DNA of 64,000 bases from UBA10161 sp964581105 (GTDB taxonomy: Archaea > Micrarchaeota > Micrarchaeia > Anstonellales > Anstonellaceae), in the NCBI GenBank assembly GCA_964581105.1, contig CAZOMB010000002.1:17921-81920 (forward strand), given 5' to 3'. Below, piece by piece: positions 7,532 to 15,527 of this stretch. The number at the start of each line of letters is the position of its first letter. The first letter of the stretch is position 1. A model generated the notes under the pieces. The model was not told the DNA's origin, made no database searches, and worked only from the letters and a program-made list of their open reading frames with translations. A program made the translations under genes and the position numbers.

Positions 7532-7918
7532 TTATTTTTTTCTTTTCCCTAGCTTTGGCCCTTTTAAAAGGAAAAAGTACTCCAAAAACTCTTTAGTGCT
7601 TTTGCTTTTTGCCTCAATTTCTGAAAACGAGATTGCTGCTACTGTTATATTCAGGACCACCAGGAATGAGAACAATAAGTCTTCAACTGGAAGCCCGCAT
7701 GGGCAGATGCCAAGTGTTTTTGAGCAGTCAAAAACCCATGGCTTTAAAATGCAGGTGCCAGGCTCTGCCCCAATGTACATCGCAAGGCTCAGGACAAAGA
7801 TCAATGGAAATGCCCGCTTTAATTTTTCCTGCAAAGAAAAGCGCATTATGCCAAATACATAGAGCAATGCCAGTGATATGAGAGTAGGCACTAGCATGTA
7901 AACCAGAAACTCACTCAT
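7532..7918 (-). CDS. crtYd: Lycopene cyclase domain protein, subunit d-like
   Basis: This 128-residue membrane protein has three to four hydrophobic segments and the lycopene-cyclase motif CGLPVEDLLFSFLVVLN near residues 78-94. This corresponds to the GLPxEE-FF signature of the CrtYc/CrtYd and LitBC family. These heterodimeric cyclases form beta-ionone rings on lycopene or related C40/C50 chains. Its ATG overlaps the stop of the partner gene (ATGAGTGA), so translation is probably coupled. The final LKGPKLGKRKK is a basic cytoplasmic tail. Assignment as subunit d rather than c rests on order only. Confidence 0.75.
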   Translation of the reverse strand: MSEFLVYMLVPTLISLALLYVFGIMRFSLQEKLKRAFPLIFVLSLAMYIGAEPGTCILKPWVFDCSKTLGICPCGLPVEDLLFSFLVVLNITVAAISFSEIEAKSKSTKEFLEYFFLLKGPKLGKRKK

Positions 7919-8216
7919 GCTTCCAACCTCCAAATACCAGTGCCAGCATGGCAATTTCCATGCCTATGAATGATATGAAAACCCACTCCTCAAGAGGAAG
8001 GCCAAAAAACCAGATTCCAAGTATCTCTTGTGGGGGGAACCACCACAACCCTTTCCTTATTGCAAAATAGTCCCAAAGAAATGCAACAGCAAGGCTTCCA
8101 ATCCCGCAGAACAGGATTGTCTTTTTGTACCTTAAGAGAAGTTTTTTGTGGAACAGGATAAGAAGTAACATTGGAAAAAACACATATATTGAAAGCCAAA
8201 TCCAGTATGAAAGCAA
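7911..8216 (-). CDS. crtYc: Lycopene cyclase domain protein, subunit c-like
   Basis: The protein is about 101 residues with three hydrophobic segments. The family motif DYFAIRKGLWWFPPQEILGIWFFGLPLEEW, at about residues 48-77, is nearly diagnostic of the CrtYc half of heterodimeric lycopene beta-cyclase. I prefer TTG 8216 because a GGTGA site sits four bases upstream, the same spacing used by other TTG starts here. A TTG at 8237 would overlap the TrmJ gene. It is coupled to the following subunit gene and belongs to the GGGP synthase operon, linking it to isoprenoid chemistry. No carotenoid synthesis genes (phytoene synthase or desaturase) are in the window. Confidence 0.78.
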   Translation of the reverse strand: MLSYWIWLSIYVFFPMLLLILFHKKLLLRYKKTILFCGIGSLAVAFLWDYFAIRKGLWWFPPQEILGIWFFGLPLEEWVFISFIGMEIAMLALVFGGWKHE

Positions 8217-8220
8217 TTGT

Positions 8221-8931
8221 TCACCTTTGTTTGCCAAGCTTTTTTGCAGCTTTTCTCAATACCCCAAGTATTGTTGCGCACTCCTTGTCAGAGAGCATTG
8301 ATTTTCCGACCATTCTTTTAAATGCTATTTTCGCCTTTTTAGGGTTTCTCATGTCTTTTGAGAACTTGTCTGTTATAAGGGAAAACGAGCGTACTAGCTC
8401 TTGTTTTTCCTTTTCGCCTGCTGGCTCATAAGCCTTTATGTTAAGGCTTGAAAGCTCGTAAAGAACTATTGCAACTGCGTGTGAAAGGTTCAGGATCGGG
8501 TATTTTTCTGACGTTGGAATAGTTACAAGAAAATCGCATGCAGAAATGTGCTTTTCAGACAAGCCAATCCCTTCATTGCCAAATGCCAGGGCTATTTTCC
8601 CCTGTCTTTGCTTTTTCAGCTTGGTTTTCAGCTTTCTAAGGGCTATTAGGGAACGGAATGTTTTGTTATAGTGCCTGTAAAGTACACCTGTTGTGCCTAT
8701 TGTGAACTTGCAGCCCTTTGTTGCCTGTGACAGTGTTTTTCTTATTTTTGCCTTTTGCAGTACTTCTTTTGCATGCTTTGAGTATTTTATTGCATCAAAC
8801 CCAAGCGGGTTGCACTTTGGGGATACAATGAAAAGCTCTGAAAAGCCAAAATTTTTCATTGCGCGCGCAACTGAGCCTACATTCATCCCGTATTCTGGCG
8901 CAACAAGCACTATCCTAAATCGATTATTCAT
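8221..8931 (-). CDS. trmJ: TrmJ-family tRNA 2'-O-methyltransferase (SPOUT)
   Basis: This 236-residue SPOUT enzyme has the TrmJ motifs PEYGMNVGSVARAMKNFG (residues 11-28), ALAFGNEGIGLSE (about 113-125) and ILNLSHAVAIVLYEL (about 148-162). These form the knotted AdoMet site. TrmJ methylates the ribose at position 32 of tRNAs. The C-terminal 70 residues are helical and basic. ATG 8931 (MNNRF) overlaps the preceding gene by 8 bases, pointing to translational coupling within the epimerase-to-cyclase operon. Confidence 0.88.
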   Translation of the reverse strand: MNNRFRIVLVAPEYGMNVGSVARAMKNFGFSELFIVSPKCNPLGFDAIKYSKHAKEVLQKAKIRKTLSQATKGCKFTIGTTGVLYRHYNKTFRSLIALRKLKTKLKKQRQGKIALAFGNEGIGLSEKHISACDFLVTIPTSEKYPILNLSHAVAIVLYELSSLNIKAYEPAGEKEKQELVRSFSLITDKFSKDMRNPKKAKIAFKRMVGKSMLSDKECATILGVLRKAAKKLGKQR

Positions 8932-9535
8932 TTTTCTCAGCCTCAATTAATGCGATTTTCTCAAAAAAGAACTTTTCCTGTGCAAGTATTTGTGCTTTTC
9001 CTATGTCTTTTTCAAGCTGGTTTGCTGTTTTTTCTATTCCTTTGTTAAGGGAAGTTGCAATTACTGTTACTTTGCCTTTTTCCAAAAGAAAATATGGTGC
9101 TTTTTCTGAGAATCTCCTGAACACTTCCAGGCCAGAAACTCCGCCGTCATATGCTGCGTTCTCAGCTTCAAGTGAGAGCTTTTCCTTTCTTGTTGTTGGC
9201 AAATAAGGCGGGTTAAACAGGATGAAATTGAATTTTCCTTTTACATTTGAGAACAGGTCTGATCGGAAAAATTTGCAATTTGAAAGATTGTTTGTTGTGG
9301 CATTTTTTTCTGAGCACTTGGCTGCTTCTTGGTTTATGTCAACCCCTGTAACTTGGTTTTGGGGATTTGCTGCAGCAGCTGAAAGGGAAACTATTCCTGT
9401 GCCACAGCCAATCTCAAGTATTTTCCCTGAGATAGAGGAAGCATAGGTTGCAAGGAGAAATGAATCTTCTGCTGGCTCATAAACGGTTTTGTCAATGTTG
9501 ATTTGCAGTGTGCCAAAGGAGATTTTGCTGTTCAT
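8924..9535 (-). CDS. HemK2/Mtq2-like protein methyltransferase
   Basis: This 203-residue class I AdoMet methyltransferase has VYEPAEDSFLL near residue 17, motif I ILEIGCGTGIVSLS near 40, and NPPYLP near 107. EPAEDSF with NPPY marks the HemK2/Mtq2 group. With Trm112 it methylates the glutamine of the GGQ motif of release factor aRF1, and related enzymes modify lysine. ATG 9535 shares ATGA with the Sua5 stop, so translation is coupled. No Trm112 gene lies nearby. Confidence 0.85.
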   Translation of the reverse strand: MNSKISFGTLQINIDKTVYEPAEDSFLLATYASSISGKILEIGCGTGIVSLSAAAANPQNQVTGVDINQEAAKCSEKNATTNNLSNCKFFRSDLFSNVKGKFNFILFNPPYLPTTRKEKLSLEAENAAYDGGVSGLEVFRRFSEKAPYFLLEKGKVTVIATSLNKGIEKTANQLEKDIGKAQILAQEKFFFEKIALIEAEKNE

Positions 9536-10137
9536 TTTTCCCACTCGAATTTGTCGCCTGGCCTTGTTGCGCCTTTTCTCAGTATTTTCATTGCTATCAG
9601 GTCAATTACTGTTGAAGGCTGGCAGTATATGCACTTTCCGCTGTCAATTGCAAGGTCTGATTTTTCTAATACTTGCTTGTCAACCTCTGAAAGCTTTGTT
9701 GGCGGCATGCTTCCTGAGAAATTTGCGCTTGTTGAAACTATTGGAAGGTTCAGCTCTTTTGAAACCTGCCTCATAAACATGTGCTCTGGTATTCTTACCC
9801 CTATGCTCATGGTTGGAGAGACTGGCAGTTTTTTCTTTAAGGGGAGTATGAATGTGTATGGGCCTGGCAAAAGAGAATGAAGTATTTTTTCCTGCTCTGA
9901 AGATATTTTGCAATAACCAAGTACCATAGGATAATCTGCAACAAGTATTGAGAGGGGCTTATTTCTTTCCCTTTTTTTCACTTTGCAAAGTTTGTCCACT
10001 GCTTTTTCAGAAATTGCATTGCAGCCTATGCCATAAAGCGTGTCTGTTGGGTAAATTACAAGCCCGTCTGAGGAAATTGCCTTTTTTGCCTGGTTTTCTG
10101 CTTTTTCATGCTCAGAAACAGATATTGTGCTGCTCAT
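9532..10137 (-). CDS. Threonylcarbamoyl-AMP synthase (YrdC/Sua5 domain)
   Basis: This 201-residue single-domain protein has the KRxR-type motif KKRERNKPLSI near residue 54, preceded by IYPTDTLYGIGC near 28 and followed by SIGVRIPEH and PIVSTSANFSG. It makes the threonylcarbamoyl adenylate used for the t6A37 modification of ANN-decoding tRNAs. The C-terminal Sua5 domain of longer archaeal proteins is absent, so it matches the short YrdC form. It sits in the lipid/tRNA operon, 4 bases after GGGP synthase. Confidence 0.9.
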   Translation of the reverse strand: MSSTISVSEHEKAENQAKKAISSDGLVIYPTDTLYGIGCNAISEKAVDKLCKVKKRERNKPLSILVADYPMVLGYCKISSEQEKILHSLLPGPYTFILPLKKKLPVSPTMSIGVRIPEHMFMRQVSKELNLPIVSTSANFSGSMPPTKLSEVDKQVLEKSDLAIDSGKCIYCQPSTVIDLIAMKILRKGATRPGDKFEWEK

Positions 10138-10141
10138 TGAA

Positions 10142-10909
10142 TCAGACTTTGTTTTTGCCTGCTTTGCGGATGGCTTTTACCATTTCAGAAACGCGCGATT
10201 TTAGGTTGCCCCCAGACTCAAGCGCTGTCCCTACCTGGACTGCGTCTGCTCCTGCTGCTATCACTGCTGCTGCCTCTTTGGGCGTTTTTATTCCGCCTGC
10301 AGCAATGTATGGTACTGATATTGATTTTGAGACAAGGGACACCATTTCAAGGGGCATGTGGCCTGTGTCAGGGTTGCTTCCACAGTCTGTGAGAACAAAG
10401 CGGAAACCAGAAAGCTCTGCTGATGCTGCCAAGGCAGCTGCTATTTGCGGCCTGTTTCTTGGCACAAGGTTTGAGTCACCTACCCAGCCAACTGTGCCTC
10501 CTGGCTCAATTACCATATAGCCTACTGGCAATGCCTCTATTCCCATTTTCTTTACCATTGGAGCTGCAAGCATCTGCGCTTGTGAAATCCAGTAAGGGTT
10601 TCTGCTGTTAAGAAGTGACATAAAGTACAAGGCATCTGCATATTTTGTGACTGTTGCTATGTTTCCTGGGAAAAGGACTATTGGCACATTTGACTTTTCC
10701 TTTATCCCTTTTGTTACTGTGTCAAGAAGCTCGCCCTGTGCTCCCATGCTGCCGCCTATTAGGATTATGTCTGCCCCGCCTTCTGAGGCTTGGCAGCCTG
10801 CTGAGATTGCAAGTGATGGCTCTTTGTAGTCAACTGGGTCAATTAAGGCAAAGAGCAGCCCGCCTTTTCGTGCAATTTCCTGTTTGATGTATTTTTCTGT
10901 TTTTCCCAT
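10142..10909 (-). CDS. Geranylgeranylglyceryl phosphate synthase
   Basis: This 255-residue TIM-barrel prenyltransferase joins geranylgeranyl diphosphate to sn-glycerol-1-phosphate, the first committed step of archaeal ether lipids. Seen in sequence: FALIDPVDYKEPS near residue 20, GGSMGAQGE near 50, LFPGN near 78, GYMVIEPGGTVGWVGD near 125, and the phosphate-binding YIAAGGIKTP near 195 with QVGTALE. I chose ATG 10909 (MGKTEKYIK) since it follows the epimerase stop at 10914 closely. Its presence shows that this lineage makes its own membrane lipids. Confidence 0.93.
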   Translation of the reverse strand: MGKTEKYIKQEIARKGGLLFALIDPVDYKEPSLAISAGCQASEGGADIILIGGSMGAQGELLDTVTKGIKEKSNVPIVLFPGNIATVTKYADALYFMSLLNSRNPYWISQAQMLAAPMVKKMGIEALPVGYMVIEPGGTVGWVGDSNLVPRNRPQIAAALAASAELSGFRFVLTDCGSNPDTGHMPLEMVSLVSKSISVPYIAAGGIKTPKEAAAVIAAGADAVQVGTALESGGNLKSRVSEMVKAIRKAGKNKV

Positions 10910-10913
10910 AAGA

Positions 10914-11879
10914 TTACCTTTTATTGCCTGTAAATATGCCTGCCATTTCCTTGACACCATCTCTTATTTTAACCCTTGCCTTAAAGCCAAGCTCAGTTTG
11001 CGCTCTTTTGCATGAATATGCCCTGTCAAGGGACAGCTGCCTTATGTTCTCCCCTGTAATGCTTGGCTTGTTTGCAATGCCGGTTATTGAGAGCAGGTTT
11101 TGTGCTTTTAGGGCAATTTTTGCTACCAGGGGGTTTGCATGCCCCTCTGGAGGTGTAACGCCTAATTCCTGCGCTGCAAGGCCTAGGAGCTGCTCTTGGG
11201 TAAGCTGCTCTTGCCCGGTTATGTTATATGACCTGCAGGATTTGGCTTTTGAGTCAAGAGAGAGTAAAATTGCTGATATTGCGTCATTTATATGGAGCAA
11301 GGGAAGCCTGTTACTGCCTTTGCCAAGGGTTTTCATTTTCCCTTTTTTGAGAAGCTTAAAAACCTGGAAATAGCCCTCTTCAAAGCCTGGGCCATAAATC
11401 ATGCCAAAGCGCAGGAATGTGATTGGCAGCCTGTCACAAAAGTCCTTTGCAAGGGATTCTGCGAGCATTTTGCTTTTGCCATAAGGGCTTTTTGGGTTAA
11501 GTGCAAATGACTCATCAACTGTCTTTCCCTTGTATTCGCCATAAACAGAGATTGAGCTTGCAATAACCAGCCTTTGTATGGAAGAGGGCATGTTTGATAT
11601 CAGGTTTTTTGTTGCAAATGCATTGTTAAGCACAAGCTGGCTGTAAGGGTAATCGCCAACCAGAGCTGCCAAATGAATTATCTTTTGAATATCCTTGAAT
11701 GCTGATGCAGGGACTTTGCCTGATGACAGGTCAAACTCAAGCTGCTCTGCCCCTGAGGGCAGCGCCTGTGAAGAGCCTGGCTTTGTTATTGCCTTTACCG
11801 CATGGCCCTTTTGAAGAAGCTTTGGGACTAGCAGCTTTCCCACTCTCCCTGTTGCTCCTGTTACCAGTATTTTTGCCAT
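10914..11879 (-). CDS. NAD-dependent epimerase/dehydratase
   Basis: This 321-residue short-chain extended dehydrogenase has the Rossmann motif VTGATGRVGKLLVPKL (residues 5-20), a catalytic SSISVYGEYKG region, and YGKSKMLAE, which carries the YxxxK pair near residues 135-139. Relatives act on nucleotide sugars. The downstream lipid and carotenoid genes make a lipid-linked or sterol-type substrate possible, but this is inference. It is the first gene of the minus-strand operon reaching 7532. A shared TATA box is centred 26 bases upstream, so the mRNA is probably leaderless. Frames extending beyond 11879 conflict with the divergent tmk gene. Confidence 0.8.
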   Translation of the reverse strand: MAKILVTGATGRVGKLLVPKLLQKGHAVKAITKPGSSQALPSGAEQLEFDLSSGKVPASAFKDIQKIIHLAALVGDYPYSQLVLNNAFATKNLISNMPSSIQRLVIASSISVYGEYKGKTVDESFALNPKSPYGKSKMLAESLAKDFCDRLPITFLRFGMIYGPGFEEGYFQVFKLLKKGKMKTLGKGSNRLPLLHINDAISAILLSLDSKAKSCRSYNITGQEQLTQEQLLGLAAQELGVTPPEGHANPLVAKIALKAQNLLSITGIANKPSITGENIRQLSLDRAYSCKRAQTELGFKARVKIRDGVKEMAGIFTGNKR

Positions 11880-11900
11880 GCAGGAATTTTGGGGGAATCG

Positions 11901-11909
11901 TTTAAATTT
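11901..11909. promoter_or_regulatory. Shared bidirectional TATA box, epimerase operon / tmk
   Basis: TTTAAATTT is centred 26 bases from both the epimerase ATG (11879) and the tmk ATG (11931). One near-palindromic element appears to drive both leaderless transcripts. Confidence 0.55.
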
Positions 11910-11930
11910 GCAGCAGACCAACAAATGCCC

Positions 11931-12536
11931 ATGCTCATTGTATTTGAGGGCATTGACGGGTCTGGGAAAAATACCCAGATAAAAAAGGTGCTGGAATTTC
12001 TGCAGCAGCACAGGATAAAGGCAAAATTGCACAAGTACCCCACCAAAAAGGCAAAAGATGGTTTTGCCCACCTTTCAGGCAAAAAGACTGTTTCTCCGCT
12101 AAGGCTTGCCAATGTATTTGCAAAAGACATTGAAAATGACAGCAAAAAGATTTGTGATGAGATAAAAGATGGTTTTGTTGTAATATGCGACAGGTATTTG
12201 CACTCTACCCTTGCTTATCAGGGGGCAAGCGCAGGCTATTCAAAAATCAAAAAAGAGCTTGCAAAAACAAAGATACCTGTGCCTGACTTGGTAATTTTGC
12301 TTGACATTGACCCATTAGCCTCTGTGAAAAGAAAGCGCAAGCAGAAAAAGCCGGACAGGTTTGAAAGAAACGCTGAATTTTTGGCAAAAGTCAGGGAAAA
12401 TTATTTGAGGGAAAGCAACGAATCATTTCTTTCGCAAAAATATGCTGTTATTGATGCCTCAAGGCAAGAGGCAGAAGTATTCTCAAGGGTAATTGTGCAG
12501 ATTGAGCCTGTGCTGATAAAAAGGCTTGAACGCTAA
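11931..12536 (+). CDS. tmk: Thymidylate kinase
   Basis: This 201-residue P-loop kinase phosphorylates dTMP to dTDP. The P-loop is FEGIDGSGKNTQ (residues 5-16), followed by CDRYLHSTLAYQG near 92 with the DR(Y/H) motif and LLDIDPLASVKRK with a lid region of Lys/Arg. I chose ATG 11931 over ATG 11925 because it lies 26 bases from the TATA centre, symmetrical with the opposite gene. The last 4 bases overlap the convergent gene at 12533. Confidence 0.92.
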   Translation: MLIVFEGIDGSGKNTQIKKVLEFLQQHRIKAKLHKYPTKKAKDGFAHLSGKKTVSPLRLANVFAKDIENDSKKICDEIKDGFVVICDRYLHSTLAYQGASAGYSKIKKELAKTKIPVPDLVILLDIDPLASVKRKRKQKKPDRFERNAEFLAKVRENYLRESNESFLSQKYAVIDASRQEAEVFSRVIVQIEPVLIKRLER

Positions 12537-12898
12537 TCTTCTCCTTGGCGGATGCAGCGAAGCTCTGGCTTTACTTCATACCTTTCCGCTATTGTTCCAT
12601 CCTTTTCATACCCATAAAAAGTGAGCCTTAGAACATATGTGTCTGGGTAAGACGAGGCGCCGCCGTAAATCTTTATCTTCTTTGATATTTTTTCTTTTGG
12701 AAGCGCAATGCCTATCCTCATTCTTCCCTTTGAAAGTGCCCTGTCCGGCGCAAGTGAAATAGCCTCAGGTATTGACACGTCGCATTCCACCCAGCGCGGC
12801 TCCTGGCCCTCGTTTTTTACTGAAACTTCCATCTCAACCTCATTTCTAATGTAAGCAGTCATCCTTATTGGGGAAAAATGGGTTGCGGGGTTGAGCAT
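12533..12898 (-). CDS. Conserved-looking small protein of unknown function
   Basis: This 121-residue soluble protein is rich in beta-strand-like alternation: EVEMEVSVKNEGQEPRWVECDVSIPE, then RMRIGIALPKEKISKKIKIYG and TYVLRLTFYGYEKDG. The pattern of NEG, PxWVEC and paired strands looks like an immunoglobulin-like or CARDB-like beta sandwich without a signal peptide. I do not recognise a named family. A TATA-like stretch lies about 34 bases upstream. A later ATG at 12862 (MTAYIRNE) is an alternative start. Confidence 0.6.
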   Translation of the reverse strand: MLNPATHFSPIRMTAYIRNEVEMEVSVKNEGQEPRWVECDVSIPEAISLAPDRALSKGRMRIGIALPKEKISKKIKIYGGASSYPDTYVLRLTFYGYEKDGTIAERYEVKPELRCIRQGED

Positions 12899-12965
12899 AG
12901 TGCACCGCTTTGTATTTCCTGCTCCTAATTTTTTAACTTTTAGGCACTAACACTGTTTTGGTTTT

Positions 12966-13439
12966 ATGCAGATGCCTGAGTCTGAGCTAATACGCTCTGA
13001 GTGCATGGTAAGGGATTTGCAGTTCAATGAGGATGTGAAACTTACAAGAAAGGCGCTTGTAAGGTGGCTTGCCTTGTCATTGGGCCTGATTTCCCCAAAT
13101 GAGTCAAGAAAAGGGCTTTTAGAGGTCTTGGAGGCATTGCTTTTTTTTCATTACAGGAAAAGAAAGTCTGGCTCTGACCCAAATATACACCAGCTTCTTG
13201 AGAAAATAGGGAAAATAAAAAAGAGCGGGCCCAACCCAAAGGCAGTCAGGTACCATTTGCTGCAGCTCAAAAAGCGCGGGATAATTGAGACAAAAAAAAG
13301 AAAATACCGCTTTTCCCTTGCCCCTATGCAGGAAAATGATGACCTGTCAGTTGCGCTTGCCAATGTTTACAGGCAGAGGATGGACTCTTCCTTTGCCAAA
13401 ATAAAAAAGGCACTTTCGCTTCTTGAGAAGACGCTTTAG
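12966..13439 (+). CDS. Winged-helix protein, putative archaeal regulator
   Basis: This 157-residue protein has a helical N-terminal half with a basic patch (HYRKRKSGSDPNIHQLLEKIGKI). A winged-helix-like segment follows at about residues 88-118 (PKAVRYHLLQLKKRGIIETKKRKYRFSL). It ends in a helix suited to dimerisation (SSFAKIKKALSLLEKTL). This suggests DNA binding, with no target evident. It is transcribed divergently from the unknown gene at 12533 and converges on the gene at 13436 with a 4-base overlap. ATG 12972 is an alternative start. Confidence 0.6.
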   Translation: MQMPESELIRSECMVRDLQFNEDVKLTRKALVRWLALSLGLISPNESRKGLLEVLEALLFFHYRKRKSGSDPNIHQLLEKIGKIKKSGPNPKAVRYHLLQLKKRGIIETKKRKYRFSLAPMQENDDLSVALANVYRQRMDSSFAKIKKALSLLEKTL

Positions 13440-14002
13440 TCAGAAGCATTTGCCTGAAGGATGCGTGGGGAATATTTCTTCTCAGCCCCTATTGCAGCCT
13501 GAAGCAGCTTTTCCTTCCATATATATATGTCAGTCAGCTCGTTGATGGGCAACCTTATTTTGTCCAGCTGGCGTATTCTTAGCCATCCAGGACAATCAGA
13601 GGTGCTTATTCTTTTTACCCCAAATCGCAACTCGAGATGTGTGGTTGTGAAATACTCTAAAAACGCGCCTGCGCCCTTTGCCTTTTCCCCGTATATGGCA
13701 TTTTTTGGCTCGTACTTTGATGTCAATGCTTGGTCATTGTATTTGGAATAGGTTATGTAACCAAAACGAAAAATGTTTTGTTGGGTTGGAATCAGTTCTG
13801 ATAAAAAAACAGGGAGAGGTATTTGCATCACAAGCCTGCAATTTGAAGGCAGATGCTCGCGTACTTTTGATTCCCCTGGGCTTCGGACGAAAAAATTGTA
13901 TTCCAAATCCTCTTCGCCCCCGAAGTTCTTTAGGATGTCTATAAAGCGTTTTGGCTTGGCTGGTCGGAAATTGTGATGGGTTGGGAGTTTCAGGAGTTTC
14001 AT
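13436..14002 (-). CDS. Hypothetical protein, no family recognised
   Basis: This 188-residue soluble protein is rich in aromatic residues, Arg and Pro, with segments YNFFVRSPGES, FRFGYITYSKYNDQ and LRFGVKRISTSDCPGWLRIRQ. It has no signal peptide or membrane segment. A TATATAAA-type box is centred 25 bases before the ATG, so it is probably leaderless. Codon choice is more A/T-rich than in the surrounding operons. Together with the next unknown gene this may be a lineage-specific insertion. No function can be offered. Confidence 0.55.
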   Translation of the reverse strand: MKLLKLPTHHNFRPAKPKRFIDILKNFGGEEDLEYNFFVRSPGESKVREHLPSNCRLVMQIPLPVFLSELIPTQQNIFRFGYITYSKYNDQALTSKYEPKNAIYGEKAKGAGAFLEYFTTTHLELRFGVKRISTSDCPGWLRIRQLDKIRLPINELTDIYIWKEKLLQAAIGAEKKYSPRILQANASD

Positions 14003-14020
14003 AATTTATTGTTGTTGCTA

Positions 14021-14031
14021 ATGTTTATATA
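14021..14031 (-). promoter_or_regulatory. TATA box of the gene at 13436-14002
   Basis: The minus strand reads CATATATAAAC, centred 25 bases before the ATG. It matches the archaeal TATA consensus well and predicts a leaderless transcript. Confidence 0.55.
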
Positions 14032-14070
14032 TGCTTTAGTCTCTGTCCCAAACCTTCCTGAGAAGACGCC

Positions 14071-14496
14071 TTAATCCCTTGTTCCCTCTGAGAGGGAGAT
14101 GTCTGCAAATCCATTCGCTTTCCCTTTAACTGAAATGCCGCACTTTCTAAGGTCGTTTCCTATGGTTGCCCTTATGTCATTTTTCAGAGTTTCAATGGCA
14201 TGGTTGTAGAAGCGCTCGCCATCTTTCTCTAAAAGCGCAACTGGCTTTCCATTGTCCTCAAAGAGCTTGAAAAAGAAGACTGCATCCAATGGAACTTCTG
14301 GTTCTATTTCCCGGCCCTTTTCAAGGGGTTTTGAGCTCACTGTTGTAAAGCTGTTGTGCTTGCCAGAGCTTTTCTTTTCCCTTTGGATTGAAACCTGATA
14401 TTGCAGGTTCTGCGCCCCATTGTCAATTATCGAGGGAAGCTTGACTTTTGTTACCACAAGGTGAAGCTGCCCCTGTTTTTGTTTTCCCACCATCAA
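14071..14496 (-). CDS. Hypothetical protein, no family recognised
   Basis: The 141-residue soluble protein has a beta-rich first half (GQLHLVVTKVKLPS, NLQYQVSIQRE) and a helical second half (DGERFYNHAIETLKNDIRATIGNDLRKCGISVKG). The end of the second half resembles a small alpha/beta domain. I cannot assign it. A TATA box (CATATAAG) is centred 25 bases before the ATG, so it has its own promoter. It sits between another unknown gene and the VirB6-like membrane gene. Confidence 0.55.
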   Translation of the reverse strand: MMVGKQKQGQLHLVVTKVKLPSIIDNGAQNLQYQVSIQREKKSSGKHNSFTTVSSKPLEKGREIEPEVPLDAVFFFKLFEDNGKPVALLEKDGERFYNHAIETLKNDIRATIGNDLRKCGISVKGKANGFADISLSEGTRD

Positions 14497-14517
14497 ACAC
14501 AGAATAACAGGAAAAAC

Positions 14518-14524
14518 TTATATG
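14518..14524 (-). promoter_or_regulatory. TATA box of the gene at 14071-14496
   Basis: CATATAAG on the minus strand is centred 25 bases from the ATG at 14496, in the short gap after the membrane-protein gene, and predicts a leaderless mRNA. Confidence 0.5.
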
Positions 14525-14530
14525 CGTTTG

Positions 14531-15523
14531 TCAGATAGGTTCAAAAAAGGGCAGGAAAATTGGGGATGAAAGAAGCCTGTAAAAGCCGATTGCAGCAACT
14601 ATTGAAAGCACAAGCGAAGCAAGGGGGTAAAGCACCAGGTCTGCAGTTGCAATTGAAACAGCATTAAAGGAAACCGGCAACAAAGGCTGTACCTTTGAGC
14701 CAAAGTCGCCCTGTGACATCTCATTTACCTTGTCGCGCACTGCTGATGTTGAGTCAAGGTCAAGAAGGGGTATTGAGGCAAATTCCGCGTTAAATGAGTC
14801 AAGCTCTTCAATTGCCTGGCTTGCTGATGTATGGGATATTGTCACTGTAAAAGAGTACAGGAAAAGCAGGGGATAGACAATATGGGCAGCTATTGCGATT
14901 GCCATTGCAGCTGCGCCTAATTTTCTTGTTGCAAAAAATGTCCGCAAAATCAAGCCTGCAGGAAGGAAAACTGCCAAAGCCGCTGTTTTCACAAAATCAG
15001 CAAGCCCAAGCTCAAGAAAGGACAGGGCTGCAAGCCTGTGCGCATTTTCAGAGGCATTTGAAAGCTGCTTTGAAGCTGACTCAAGCGCAAAAAAAGGCTG
15101 GGCAGTAATCACCCCAACAGACATTCCTAATGAGCTTGCAAAGCCTGTTATGTCTGCTGCCCGAGACAGGGAAATCCCAAGGTGCTCAAAGGAACTTTGC
15201 AATGCCTCGATGTTGCAGGAGTAATATGAATAAGGCGAGCCTGCAGGGTTTTGCGTGCCTGGGCAGTCTGGCAGCGCTTCTTGTGAAACAAGTGATGACA
15301 CAGAAGAGTCCAAAAGCAGGGTAAATGCGAGCAGTGCGCCAACCATTGCAGCTGAGATTATGCCTTGGCCTATTTCCTCTGCCCCAAGTATTCTCATTCT
15401 CCTTATCCTAAAGCCCAAGCCAGTTCCAAACAGCATGCCGCCTATGAGTATTGAGATTGTTGCTGCTATTATTGCTATGTCAAAGCCGGCTGCATGTGCG
15501 TGCAATTCTGAAAGGAGCGTCAT
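14531..15523 (-). CDS. Polytopic membrane protein, VirB6/TrbL-like candidate
   Basis: This 330-residue protein has about seven hydrophobic segments. The stretch KTAALAVFLPAGLILRTFFATRKLGAAAMAIAIAAHIVYPLLF (about residues 181-223) resembles the core of VirB6/TrbL/CedA-type channel proteins, where a P-G-xx-LR turn is followed by two helices. A loop with two cysteines (LPDCPGT, YYSCNIEA) lies between helices 2 and 3 and is probably extracytoplasmic. A long hydrophilic loop of about 60 residues precedes the final helices. The resemblance is by layout only. It follows another membrane protein gene by 4 bases. Confidence as a gene is high; the VirB6 reading is tentative. Confidence 0.6.
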   Translation of the reverse strand: MTLLSELHAHAAGFDIAIIAATISILIGGMLFGTGLGFRIRRMRILGAEEIGQGIISAAMVGALLAFTLLLDSSVSSLVSQEALPDCPGTQNPAGSPYSYYSCNIEALQSSFEHLGISLSRAADITGFASSLGMSVGVITAQPFFALESASKQLSNASENAHRLAALSFLELGLADFVKTAALAVFLPAGLILRTFFATRKLGAAAMAIAIAAHIVYPLLFLYSFTVTISHTSASQAIEELDSFNAEFASIPLLDLDSTSAVRDKVNEMSQGDFGSKVQPLLPVSFNAVSIATADLVLYPLASLVLSIVAAIGFYRLLSSPIFLPFFEPI

Positions 15524-15527
15524 AAGC

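Noticed and set aside
9948..10520. A 190-residue frame opposite the GGGP synthase and Sua5 genes
   Set aside because: It spans the boundary of two well-supported minus-strand genes and shows no motif.
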